From NCBI RefSeq assembly GCF_011392125.1, contig NZ_JAAJBU010000009.1, positions 62,001 to 126,000 on the forward strand: DNA of 64,000 nucleotides, given 5' to 3'. The position numbers and the translations under genes were made by a program. How positions within the stretch are numbered: position 1 is the stretch's first letter; each line of letters opens with the position of its first letter. Below are positions 8,833-16,262 of this stretch, piece by piece. The stretch comes from Flavobacterium lotistagni (GTDB lineage: Bacteria > Bacteroidota > Bacteroidia > Flavobacteriales > Flavobacteriaceae). The notes beneath the pieces are model-generated. The model saw nothing but the letters and a program-made list of their open reading frames with translations, had not been told where the DNA came from and ran no database searches.

Positions 8833-8865
8833 CAATTATTAACTATTAATTATTCATTATTAATT
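8833..8865. repeat. AT-rich dispersed repeat, inverted
   Basis: Reverse-orientation copy (ATTAATTATTCATTATTAAT). It ends exactly at the stop codon of the ClC channel gene and could pair with 8790-8816 in RNA. Confidence 0.75.
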
Positions 8866-10648
8866 ACTCAAACGTCATCGCTTTCAGTTTCTCGCGGTAC
8901 GCCTCGAGTGCGTTGGCTTTGGAAATGAACCCGTAGTACTTTCCGTTCTTGATGACCGGTAAATAATTCACGTTGGTTTTCTCGAATTTCTGCATCACGG
9001 TTTCCATGTTGTCGGTCGGGTACACAATGTCGATGGGCGGAATCATGACTTCTTCGACCGGTGTGTATTTGACTTTGAAATTGCTGAAAATAATCTCGCG
9101 GATATCGTTGAAATGGACGATGCCTAGCAGTTTTTTCTCCGAATCAATCACAGCAAAAATGACTTGGTTCGAATGGGAAATCAAATCGACTAGTTTCTCA
9201 AGGTTCGTGTCGAGCGTGATGGTCAGATAATCAGTTTGAATGATTTTCTCGGTTTCTAAAGTAGAAAGGATGTTGGTGTCTTTGTTGTGGGTAAAAGCAT
9301 TTCCTTTGCGGGCGAGTTGCTTTACATCGAGTGAATGGCGTTCAAAACCTCTGGAAATGGCGTAACTGATAGAGGAAACCATCATCAGTGGAATCATCAA
9401 ATCATAACCGCCTGTGATTTCGGCGATAAGGAAGATTGCCGTTAAAGGTGCATGGAAAATCCCGCTCAGGATTCCGGCCATTCCGACCATCGTGAAATTA
9501 CTAACGGGCAAATGCGTCAATCCAATTGTATTTAATGTTTTTGAAAAAAAGAAACCCGCGTAAGAACCTAAAAACAAAGAAGGTGCAAAATTACCTCCGT
9601 TTCCGCCGCTGCCTAAAGTAATTGCGGTGGCAAACACTTTGAGCATCATGGCTAAGCCGATAAAAGCAATCAGCATCCAAGTGCTGTGGCGGTAATTGCT
9701 GAATAAGGTGTTTTCGAGCAATTGGCCCGGATCGCTTTCTGACAAAGTTCGGATACTTTCGTAACCTTCGCCAAACAGCGTCGGAAAAACGAAAATAATG
9801 CAAGCCAATAAACCCGCGCCGAGCAAGGCTTTTTTGTACTGATTTATTCTTAAACGCTGGAAGAAATGCTCCACACGCTGGAAATTTCGCGAATAATACA
9901 CCGCAATAAAACCGGTGAATGTTCCGAGCAAAACATAGTACGGAATGTTGCGGTAATTGAAAGTTTGCTCCTGGCTGAAAGTAAGCAGCACCGTTTCGTC
10001 AAGCACGATAGCCGAAGTCAAAGCACCGGTAGCGGCAGCGATCATGATTGGCGTAAAGGCAGAAATGCTCACATCGACCAATAAAACCTCAATGGCAAAC
10101 AGAACTCCGGCAATCGGAGCGTTAAACGCAGCAGCAACACCAGCGGCCACGCCACAGCCAATTAGTAGCGTTCGGTCTTTATAACTGAGTTTGTAGCGTT
10201 GCGCATAATTAGAACCGAAAGCCGCTCCGGTAATCACAATCGGGCTTTCTAGACCAGCCGAACCACCAAGGCCGACCGTTAACGAGCTCGTAGCGATTTG
10301 CGCATACATTTGTTTTCTGGGAATGATACTGGCTTTTTTGGCTACGGCATAAAGAATTTGCGACGTGCCTTTTTCAATGGAACCGCCGAGCAATTTTCGC
10401 ACGACAATAACGGTAAGCAAAATCCCGATGATAGGCAAGATACTGTTGATGTAATTGAGTTTTAAAACGGCATTGACCGAAGTAGCAATCGAGAAAACTT
10501 TGTGTGCGAACGACTTCAGGATAATTACCGCAAAAGCCGCTGAAATTCCCACCAATACGCTCGACAAGAAAATAAATTGCTTACTGGTTAGCTTGGTTTG
10601 CGACCAGGCAACAATGCTTTCAATACGACGAATGGATTTTCTGAGCAT
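8864..10648 (-). CDS. ClC-family chloride channel/antiporter with CBS domains
   Basis: A 594-residue membrane protein. About the first 420 residues are a ClC core with multiple hydrophobic helices. The gate region reads GLGGSAGLESP, keeping the gating glutamate although GREGP is changed, and GGNGGNFAPSLFLG carries the GxFxP selectivity motif. The last ~150 residues hold two CBS domains (VIFAVIDSEKKLLGIVHFND and VNYLPVIKNGKYYGFIS), which in the family bind adenine nucleotides and tune gating. Whether it is a channel or a Cl-/H+ exchanger cannot be decided here. It is a single-gene unit; its stop sits in an AT-rich repeat. Confidence 0.93.
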   Translation of the reverse strand: MLRKSIRRIESIVAWSQTKLTSKQFIFLSSVLVGISAAFAVIILKSFAHKVFSIATSVNAVLKLNYINSILPIIGILLTVIVVRKLLGGSIEKGTSQILYAVAKKASIIPRKQMYAQIATSSLTVGLGGSAGLESPIVITGAAFGSNYAQRYKLSYKDRTLLIGCGVAAGVAAAFNAPIAGVLFAIEVLLVDVSISAFTPIMIAAATGALTSAIVLDETVLLTFSQEQTFNYRNIPYYVLLGTFTGFIAVYYSRNFQRVEHFFQRLRINQYKKALLGAGLLACIIFVFPTLFGEGYESIRTLSESDPGQLLENTLFSNYRHSTWMLIAFIGLAMMLKVFATAITLGSGGNGGNFAPSLFLGSYAGFFFSKTLNTIGLTHLPVSNFTMVGMAGILSGIFHAPLTAIFLIAEITGGYDLMIPLMMVSSISYAISRGFERHSLDVKQLARKGNAFTHNKDTNILSTLETEKIIQTDYLTITLDTNLEKLVDLISHSNQVIFAVIDSEKKLLGIVHFNDIREIIFSNFKVKYTPVEEVMIPPIDIVYPTDNMETVMQKFEKTNVNYLPVIKNGKYYGFISKANALEAYREKLKAMTFE

Positions 10649-10808
10649 GGTTCTTTTTTGGAATCGGCTAATTTACTACAATATATCGGCGCAGGCAAAA
10701 GCGAAAGGTTTAATGTTTTGTGAATTTTTCAGACTAGTTATTAGATCAATAGGTGGTACACTTGAGGTTCTGTTTTAGCTTGAGTTTATGAAGCCTTGAT
10801 TTTTTGTT

Positions 10809-10830
10809 TCTTTTGTATCAAGACAAAAGA
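10809..10830. other. Perfect hairpin TCTTTTGT-N6-ACAAAAGA
   Basis: Eight-base perfect arms with loop ATCAAG, just downstream of the gamma-glutamyltransferase gene on the minus strand. No T-run follows on that strand, so a terminator role is uncertain. Confidence 0.45.
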
Positions 10831-10844
10831 GAGAAGAAAGATAT

Positions 10845-12524
10845 TTAATAACCCACCGCCTTGTCATCGCCGCGATAGTCGGCACCAGCTTCATAAGTTC
10901 CGTCGGGAAGTTTCAGAATCGCATCGACTTTACCGATTACCGGAAGGTTTTTGACATTGATGTTATACTGCTTTTTTCTAAGATTTTCGAGTAATTCAGT
11001 TGAAAAACTATTCGGCTCAAAAACCACTTCGTCGGGCAGCCATTGGTGGTGAAAACGCGGTGCATTGACAGCTTGTTGCATATCCATTTTGAATTCGGAA
11101 ACATTCAAGATGGTTTGTAAAACAGAAGTGATAATGGCCGAACCGCCCGGAGAACCAAGTGCCATGAGAAACTTCCCGTTTTTTTCAACTACAGTCGGCG
11201 TCATTGAACTGAGCATTCTTTTTTGTGGCACGATACTGTTGGCTTCGGCGCCAATCAATCCGTAGAAATTAGGCGTTCCGGGTTTCGCGCTGAAATCGTC
11301 CATTTCATTGTTGAAGAAAAAACCAAGTTCGTCGCAATAGAGTTTTGAACCGTAAGCGCCGTTTAAAGTTGTTGTGACCGCGACGGAATTTCCTTCAGCG
11401 TCAACAATCGAGTAATGCGTGGTTTCGTTGCTTTCTGAAATTTCTATATTGCCGTGCGAAACTACTGCTGATGGTGTTGCCTTTTTCCAATCGAAATTTT
11501 TCATCCTTTGTTTGAGGTAGTTTTTATTAACCAATTGATTTTTAGGAATCGAAATAAAATCCGGATCGCCTAGAAAATAGTTTCGATCGGCGTAAGCGCG
11601 GCGTTCAGTTTCGGTAAGCAGTTGGATATATTTCTCGCTGTTATGGCCATATTTGTTGATTGGAAATCGCTCAATCATTTTCAAGATTTGCTGCAAAGTG
11701 ATTCCACCGGAAGACGGCGGCGGCATCGAAATAATAGTCAAATCTTTGTATCGGAAACGAATTGGTTCGCGCCATTTGACTTCGTATTTTGCTAAATCTT
11801 CCATCGAAATGATTCCGCCTTTTTGCTCAAGGAAAGCCACCATTTTTTGCGCGGTTTCACCTTTGTAAAATTCGTCCGGGCCGTTTTTTAAAATGCGTTC
11901 CAAAGTGGCTGCAAAAGCCGCATATTTGATTGTGTCGCCTGTTTTGAAAGGTTGGGCGTACAGCGTTTGTGCTCCGCTAATGGCGATGATGTCTTGCTGG
12001 TTGTCGCGTATTTGTTTTTCCTGTTTGGCCGTGACGATGATTCCTTTTCTGGCTAAGCTGATGACCGGTTGGATGATTTCGGACATCGGTAATTTTCCGA
12101 ATTTTTGGTGAACCGCATAAATCCCGGCGATGCTGCCCGGAACGCCAACGGCCAAAGCGCCATCAGTGCTCAGTTTCGGAATGACTTCTTTGTTTTGATC
12201 GAGGTACATTTCCTTATTCGATTTTAATGGTGCTTTCTCTCGGAAGTCAAGCGTGCCGGTTTCGCCATTGGCTTTCCGATAAACCATGAAACCGCCGCCG
12301 CCGATATTGCCCGCATAAGGATAAGCGACCGCCAAAGCCAATTGGGTCGCCACCATTGCATCGAACGCATTGCCGCCTTTTTTCAGGATTTCGACACCGA
12401 TTGCTGAAGCTTCCTCGCGCGCAGACACGACCATTGCTTCGGACGCGATTAAGCCTTTTTGGGCCATCGAATTCGATTGAAAAACAAGAAAAAGAGTGAC
12501 AATAAAAGCGAGTTTCAATTTCAT
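10845..12524 (-). CDS. ggt: Gamma-glutamyltransferase
   Basis: A 559-residue Ntn-hydrolase precursor that cleaves or transfers the gamma-glutamyl group of glutathione and related peptides. It has a signal peptide (KLAFIVTLFLVFQ, cleavage near MAQ), so it should be periplasmic. The autoprocessing site and N-terminal nucleophile of the small subunit is the Thr-Thr-His at 368-370 within SNETTHYS. NIGGGGFMVYR and the SSMTPTVV...GSPGGSAI region match substrate-binding parts. Length is normal for the family. Its ATG overlaps the stop of the upstream AcpH-like gene by four bases, so the two are cotranscribed. Confidence 0.95.
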   Translation of the reverse strand: MKLKLAFIVTLFLVFQSNSMAQKGLIASEAMVVSAREEASAIGVEILKKGGNAFDAMVATQLALAVAYPYAGNIGGGGFMVYRKANGETGTLDFREKAPLKSNKEMYLDQNKEVIPKLSTDGALAVGVPGSIAGIYAVHQKFGKLPMSEIIQPVISLARKGIIVTAKQEKQIRDNQQDIIAISGAQTLYAQPFKTGDTIKYAAFAATLERILKNGPDEFYKGETAQKMVAFLEQKGGIISMEDLAKYEVKWREPIRFRYKDLTIISMPPPSSGGITLQQILKMIERFPINKYGHNSEKYIQLLTETERRAYADRNYFLGDPDFISIPKNQLVNKNYLKQRMKNFDWKKATPSAVVSHGNIEISESNETTHYSIVDAEGNSVAVTTTLNGAYGSKLYCDELGFFFNNEMDDFSAKPGTPNFYGLIGAEANSIVPQKRMLSSMTPTVVEKNGKFLMALGSPGGSAIITSVLQTILNVSEFKMDMQQAVNAPRFHHQWLPDEVVFEPNSFSTELLENLRKKQYNINVKNLPVIGKVDAILKLPDGTYEAGADYRGDDKAVGY

Positions 12525-13105
12525 AGCTCCAGCATTTTTTGGGCGATGTGTTGTCTTAAATCAACAAAGAAAGTCGTGAACTCAGACTCGAATTCGGTAT
12601 AAAATTCTTCGAGTTCCGCCACTGAATATTGCATCTTGGAAACATTGTTCGTGCGGCGGTCCATTTGATAGAGAATCTTCGCGATGCCATCAACAGTTCT
12701 ATAACTCACGAGCCAATTGCGCTCAATCATATATGGCATCAGGCCTTTGGTTTTTTCTGTGAGCAAATCGTAATGGGTGGCTAACGATTGGTAGAAGCGC
12801 GCCACAAAATCTTCGAGTTTCTCGTCTGAATAATCGGCCCAATTCTTTGCCAGAAAGTGATCGTAAAATACATCGACGATTACGCCGGCGTAATGATGGT
12901 ATTTCGCATGGAGCCGTTGTGTGCTTTGCCTGAAAACCGGATGCGCATCGGTGTAAGTATCGATGGCGCGATGCAGAAAAATCCCATTGCGAATAGGCTC
13001 AGGCAAATGTTCATAGTGCTTTCCGCGAATACCGTCTGCCATGAAATTTCCGATCTTTACCAAATCGTCGTCGCCCGAAAGATAGATATGTGCTAGAAAG
13101 TTCAT
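12521..13105 (-). CDS. AcpH-like acyl carrier protein phosphodiesterase (DUF479)
   Basis: A 194-residue protein of the ACP phosphodiesterase family, which removes the 4'-phosphopantetheine arm from ACP. The N-terminus MNFLAHIYLSGDD, the following GNFMADGIRG and HRAIDTYTDAHPVF are the conserved metal/active-site blocks of this HD-like fold. YAGVIVDVFYDHFLAKNW is also typical. There is no signal peptide, so it is cytoplasmic. It is the upstream gene of a two-gene operon with ggt, joined by an ATGA overlap; the pairing has no obvious metabolic logic. Function is inferred from family membership only. Confidence 0.88.
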   Translation of the reverse strand: MNFLAHIYLSGDDDLVKIGNFMADGIRGKHYEHLPEPIRNGIFLHRAIDTYTDAHPVFRQSTQRLHAKYHHYAGVIVDVFYDHFLAKNWADYSDEKLEDFVARFYQSLATHYDLLTEKTKGLMPYMIERNWLVSYRTVDGIAKILYQMDRRTNNVSKMQYSVAELEEFYTEFESEFTTFFVDLRQHIAQKMLEL

Positions 13106-13235
13106 TTTTTTTGAGGTGCTAAGATGCTAAGGAGCAAAGGTTTTAAGTGGCTAAGTTGCCGAGGCTCTTCGGGTAAAAATAGGAATTATTTCTCAGCTGG
13201 GTGGAAAAACAAAGCCCGATTGCTGTTTTAAATTT

Positions 13236-13243
13236 TATATTTG
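13236..13243 (+). promoter_or_regulatory. Putative glmM promoter -7 box
   Basis: TATATTTG fits TAnnTTTG. The only nearby TTG (13220-13222) is just 13 bp upstream, too close for a normal -33 element, so the -33 is weak or absent. Confidence 0.45.
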
Positions 13244-13252
13244 CACGACATT

Positions 13253-13288
13253 TAACATTCAACATTCAACATACAACATACAACATTT
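13253..13288 (+). repeat. 7-bp tandem repeat in the glmM leader
   Basis: Five consecutive near-identical heptamers of the form (C/T)AACAT(T/A) lie between the -7 box and the glmM ATG, so they would be in the 5' untranslated region. Confidence 0.8.
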
Positions 13289-13301
13289 AAAATAATCTTA
13301 G

Positions 13302-14690
13302 ATGACTTTAATCAAATCTATATCAGGAATCCGCGGAACCATTGGCGGAAAAGTAGGCGATAACCTGACGCCGGTAGATGCCGTGAAATTTGCTTCGGCT
13401 TATGGCACGTTCATGAAACAAAATTCCAAAAAGGAAAAACTGACAGTAGTTATTGGTCGCGATGCCCGAATTTCAGGGCCAATGATTCACAATTTGGTGG
13501 TAAATACTTTGATCGGTTTGGGCATTGATGTGATTGATTTGGGTTTGTCCACAACACCAACAGTCGAAGTAGCCGTGCCGCTTGAGAAAGCCGATGGTGG
13601 AATTATCCTAACCGCTTCGCACAATCCGAAACAATGGAATGCCTTGAAATTACTCAACGAAAAAGGTGAATTTTTAAGCGGTGCCGATGGCGCTAAAATC
13701 CTTGAAATTGCTGAGGCCGAAGCGTTCGATTTCTCAGAAGTAGACGATTTAGGAACGGTTCATACCAACGACGCATACATGGATATTCACATCGATGAAG
13801 TTTTGAATTTACCTTTAGTGGATGCAGAAGCAGTGAAGCAAAGAAAGTTCAAAGTCGTGGTCGATGGCGTGAATTCTTCGGGCGGTATTATTATTCCGAA
13901 CTTACTAGAGCAAATGGGCGTTGAAGTCGTGAAATTGTATTGCGATCCGAACGGGCATTTTCCGCACAATCCGGAGCCGTTGAAAGAACATTTGGGCGAT
14001 ATCTGCCAATTGGTCGTAAAAGAAAAAGCCGATTTCGGAATCGTTGTCGATCCAGACGTAGACCGTTTGGCGTTTATTTCCAACGACGGCGAAATGTTCG
14101 GCGAAGAGTATACTTTGGTAGCTGTAGCCGATTACGTGCTGAGCAAAACGCCAGGCAATACCGTGTCGAATATGTCGTCTTCGAGAGCTTTGCGCGACAT
14201 TACCCAAAAGCACAACGGAAGTTATCAGGCCAGCGCTGTAGGCGAAGTCAACGTTGTAGAACTGATGAAGAAAACCAATGCTATTATTGGTGGCGAAGGC
14301 AACGGCGGAATTATCTACCCAGAATTGCATTACGGACGCGACAGCTTGGTCGGCGTGGCTTTATTCCTGACACATTTGGCCAATATGGATATGACTGTTG
14401 CACAATTAAGAGCCAGTTATCCACAATATTATATGAGCAAAAATAAAATCGAGCTTACGCCACAGATTGATGTAGATGCGATTCTAGAAGGCATGGCCGC
14501 GAAATACAAGAACGAAGATATTTCGACCATCGATGGAGTAAAGATTGATTTTGCGACCGAGTGGGTGCATTTGAGAAAATCCAACACCGAACCGATTATT
14601 AGAATTTATACTGAAGCGCCGACACAAGAAACCGCCGATGCTTTGGCAGTTAGAATTATAGATGAAATCAAAGCGGTTGCTGGGATTTAA
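13302..14690 (+). CDS. glmM: Phosphoglucosamine mutase
   Basis: A 462-residue alpha-D-phosphohexomutase, most likely GlmM, which converts glucosamine-6-phosphate to glucosamine-1-phosphate for UDP-GlcNAc and so peptidoglycan and LPS synthesis. The phosphoserine loop is TASHNP with Ser106, the Mg-binding loop is DPDVDR, the sugar-binding loop is GEGNGG and the C-terminal phosphate loop is RKSNTEPIIRIY. Bacteroidota often have one such mutase annotated as GlmM or as phosphoglucomutase/phosphomannomutase, so the exact sugar is inferred. It is monocistronic, with a terminator at 14719-14751. Confidence 0.9.
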   Translation: MTLIKSISGIRGTIGGKVGDNLTPVDAVKFASAYGTFMKQNSKKEKLTVVIGRDARISGPMIHNLVVNTLIGLGIDVIDLGLSTTPTVEVAVPLEKADGGIILTASHNPKQWNALKLLNEKGEFLSGADGAKILEIAEAEAFDFSEVDDLGTVHTNDAYMDIHIDEVLNLPLVDAEAVKQRKFKVVVDGVNSSGGIIIPNLLEQMGVEVVKLYCDPNGHFPHNPEPLKEHLGDICQLVVKEKADFGIVVDPDVDRLAFISNDGEMFGEEYTLVAVADYVLSKTPGNTVSNMSSSRALRDITQKHNGSYQASAVGEVNVVELMKKTNAIIGGEGNGGIIYPELHYGRDSLVGVALFLTHLANMDMTVAQLRASYPQYYMSKNKIELTPQIDVDAILEGMAAKYKNEDISTIDGVKIDFATEWVHLRKSNTEPIIRIYTEAPTQETADALAVRIIDEIKAVAGI

Positions 14691-14718
14691 TTGTAAGTTC
14701 AATTTCTTTTAAAATAGA

Positions 14719-14751
14719 AAAAGCGGTTTCGTAATGGAAGCCGCTTTTTTT
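14719..14751. terminator. Bidirectional terminator between glmM and outer-membrane gene
   Basis: Stem AAGCGGTTTC / GAAGCCGCTT (one G-U pair), loop GTAATG, with A-rich left flank and T-run at 14744-14751. It serves two convergent genes. Confidence 0.85.
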
Positions 14752-14775
14752 GATATGTCTGTCGTGTTTTATGTT

Positions 14776-15675
14776 TTAGAAAGCAGTTTTGTAGATAAGA
14801 CCAGCAGTAAACGAACGCGTTAAACCATCAGGCCGAACTTCCCGGACCACAAATGGCGTCGCGATACTCAACTCGATACTGTTTTTTTTGTTGAAGTGAT
14901 AAATACCAATGAGATTTCCGTTGAGCGTTAACCCATCAGAGCCGTCAATGTTTTCTCGTTTTCCGAAAATGGTTTCGTAGCTGTCTTCGCCCAAATGATA
15001 AATCAATAGAACGTTGGGTTTGAACGTCCATTTTTTATTCTGGGTTTGGTACGTGTAAGTGGTACGAAACAAAGCATCGGGCTTTCTTTCAAACAAATTC
15101 GTTGAAGGAAAATCATCCGTTCCCGAATATTCCTTGAAGTAAGAATTACGATTCAGATTATAAACCGGCAACTGTAAACCGGTATTGAAGTCCCAGCGTT
15201 TGTAATTCAAGTTCAAGCCTGTAATCAAATCGAAAGTTCCTAAGCTAGCTTGATAATCTAGAGGAAGCGAATAGCCATTGATTTTTAGATTCGACCTTGT
15301 GAAAGGAAATTTTCCACCTACAAGCAAGCTCCATTTTTTGGGTTTCTCGGTTTTGAAATGGTAGTTTCCAATTAAATAAGCGTCGCCAAATTGCCCGCGC
15401 TGGCCAAATTCTCCGCTCGCTTGAGAATAAGTGACTTTGACACTCATCGCAAATTGCGAATTGAATTGATAACTGTAAGTAAGATAGGGCGAAAAATACC
15501 GAACATCTGCTTCACCGGCGCCTAGAATGCTTCCGAACTCCAAGCCGTTTTTGTGTTCGTGCTCTTGGGTTTGAAAACTGTTTCCGGCCGAGCAAATTCC
15601 GGCATCGCTACAGCCTTGTGCTTGAATGGTGCTGTTCATCGAGAACAACAAAACGCATAAAAGAATTTTTTTCAT
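14776..15675 (-). CDS. Predicted outer-membrane beta-barrel protein
   Basis: A 299-residue secreted protein. ATG at 15675 is chosen because it gives a signal peptide (KKILLCVLLFSM, cleavage after IQAQ) and starts 2 bp after the stop of the DM13 gene; a longer reading from 15729 would overlap that gene. The mature N-terminus is Cys-rich (GCSDAGICSAG), followed by a His/Glu stretch (QEHEHKNG). After that come alternating amphipathic strands with many Tyr and Phe, and a C-terminal Phe (GLIYKTAF), typical of a small barrel. No substrate can be assigned; the Cys and His near the N-terminus could bind metal. Second gene of an operon with the DM13 lipoprotein. Confidence 0.75.
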   Translation of the reverse strand: MKKILLCVLLFSMNSTIQAQGCSDAGICSAGNSFQTQEHEHKNGLEFGSILGAGEADVRYFSPYLTYSYQFNSQFAMSVKVTYSQASGEFGQRGQFGDAYLIGNYHFKTEKPKKWSLLVGGKFPFTRSNLKINGYSLPLDYQASLGTFDLITGLNLNYKRWDFNTGLQLPVYNLNRNSYFKEYSGTDDFPSTNLFERKPDALFRTTYTYQTQNKKWTFKPNVLLIYHLGEDSYETIFGKRENIDGSDGLTLNGNLIGIYHFNKKNSIELSIATPFVVREVRPDGLTRSFTAGLIYKTAF

Positions 15676-15677
15676 AA

Positions 15678-16094
15678 TTAGTTCGAGGTTAGTGGCGCAA
15701 TTGCAAATAAGTGATTGTACTGTTGGCAATGGATTAGTATGTGGGAGTAGTCCATCGGGTTGACGCTTTGCGGAATATCGTAGATTGTTGCCGAAGTCAA
15801 GTTACCGAGATTGACGAATTCGCTAGGAGAAGCAGACTTTGAAAGATAAACTTTTAAATCTGGGCCGCTGGAAACACTAAAGCCTTCGAGTTGTACGCGG
15901 TATTTTGTGCCTTCGAGGTAAATTTTCGCTTGACCGCTAACATTGATTCCTGAAGTCGGTGAAAAATCTCCGGTGTAAACCAATACCGAGCTCGCTTCAA
16001 TAGGTGCAATCACTTTGTCGTGAGTGAGTTCGCCTTCTTCCTGACAAGCGCTAACGGTTAGCCAAGCCGTTGTGATTAAAATGATTTTTTTCAT
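15678..16094 (-). CDS. DM13-domain lipoprotein
   Basis: A 138-residue lipoprotein with lipobox VSAC at residues 14-17. The rest is a DM13 domain: YTGDFSPTSGINVSGQAKIY, then GPDLKVYLS, then the conserved Cys in HCQQYNHLFAIAPL near the C-terminus. DM13 domains have been proposed, from sequence studies of animal proteins, to act in electron transfer through that nearly invariant cysteine, which is kept here. It is anchored to a membrane and exposed to the periplasm or cell surface. It is the promoter-proximal gene of a two-gene unit with a predicted barrel protein 2 bp downstream; -7 box at 16111-16118. Confidence 0.85.
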   Translation of the reverse strand: MKKIILITTAWLTVSACQEEGELTHDKVIAPIEASSVLVYTGDFSPTSGINVSGQAKIYLEGTKYRVQLEGFSVSSGPDLKVYLSKSASPSEFVNLGNLTSATIYDIPQSVNPMDYSHILIHCQQYNHLFAIAPLTSN

Positions 16095-16110
16095 GAGACT
16101 GATTTTTTAT

Positions 16111-16118
16111 CAAATTTA
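16111..16118 (-). promoter_or_regulatory. Putative -7 box of the DM13/outer-membrane operon
   Basis: TAAATTTG on the minus strand, 16 bp before the DM13 ATG. No clear -33 TTG is visible. Confidence 0.4.
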
Positions 16119-16236
16119 TCTTGGCTTTACGCTCAGTATTGTCGGCTAGTTGACATTTTAACAAAAGTTTTTTGAGATTAGTTTTTTCATCGGTAAAATT
16201 CAAACGTTTTCGCCGGTGAAAAAAACTAAAAAAATG

Positions 16237-16244
16237 TATCTTTG
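16237..16244 (+). promoter_or_regulatory. Putative -7 box of the class V PLP enzyme gene
   Basis: TATCTTTG, 18 bp before the ATG at 16263. The in-frame TTG at 16242 lies inside this box, which argues against it as a start codon. Confidence 0.55.
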
Positions 16245-16262
16245 GCGCTTAATATTCAAGCT

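Noticed and set aside
8617-8835. Open frame made of the palindromic and AT-rich repeats
   Set aside because: Its translation is entirely the repeat units read as protein, which explains similar frames near other copies.
13905-14330. Antisense open frame opposite glmM
   Set aside because: It lies wholly within glmM and its composition mirrors the sense codons; no independent evidence.
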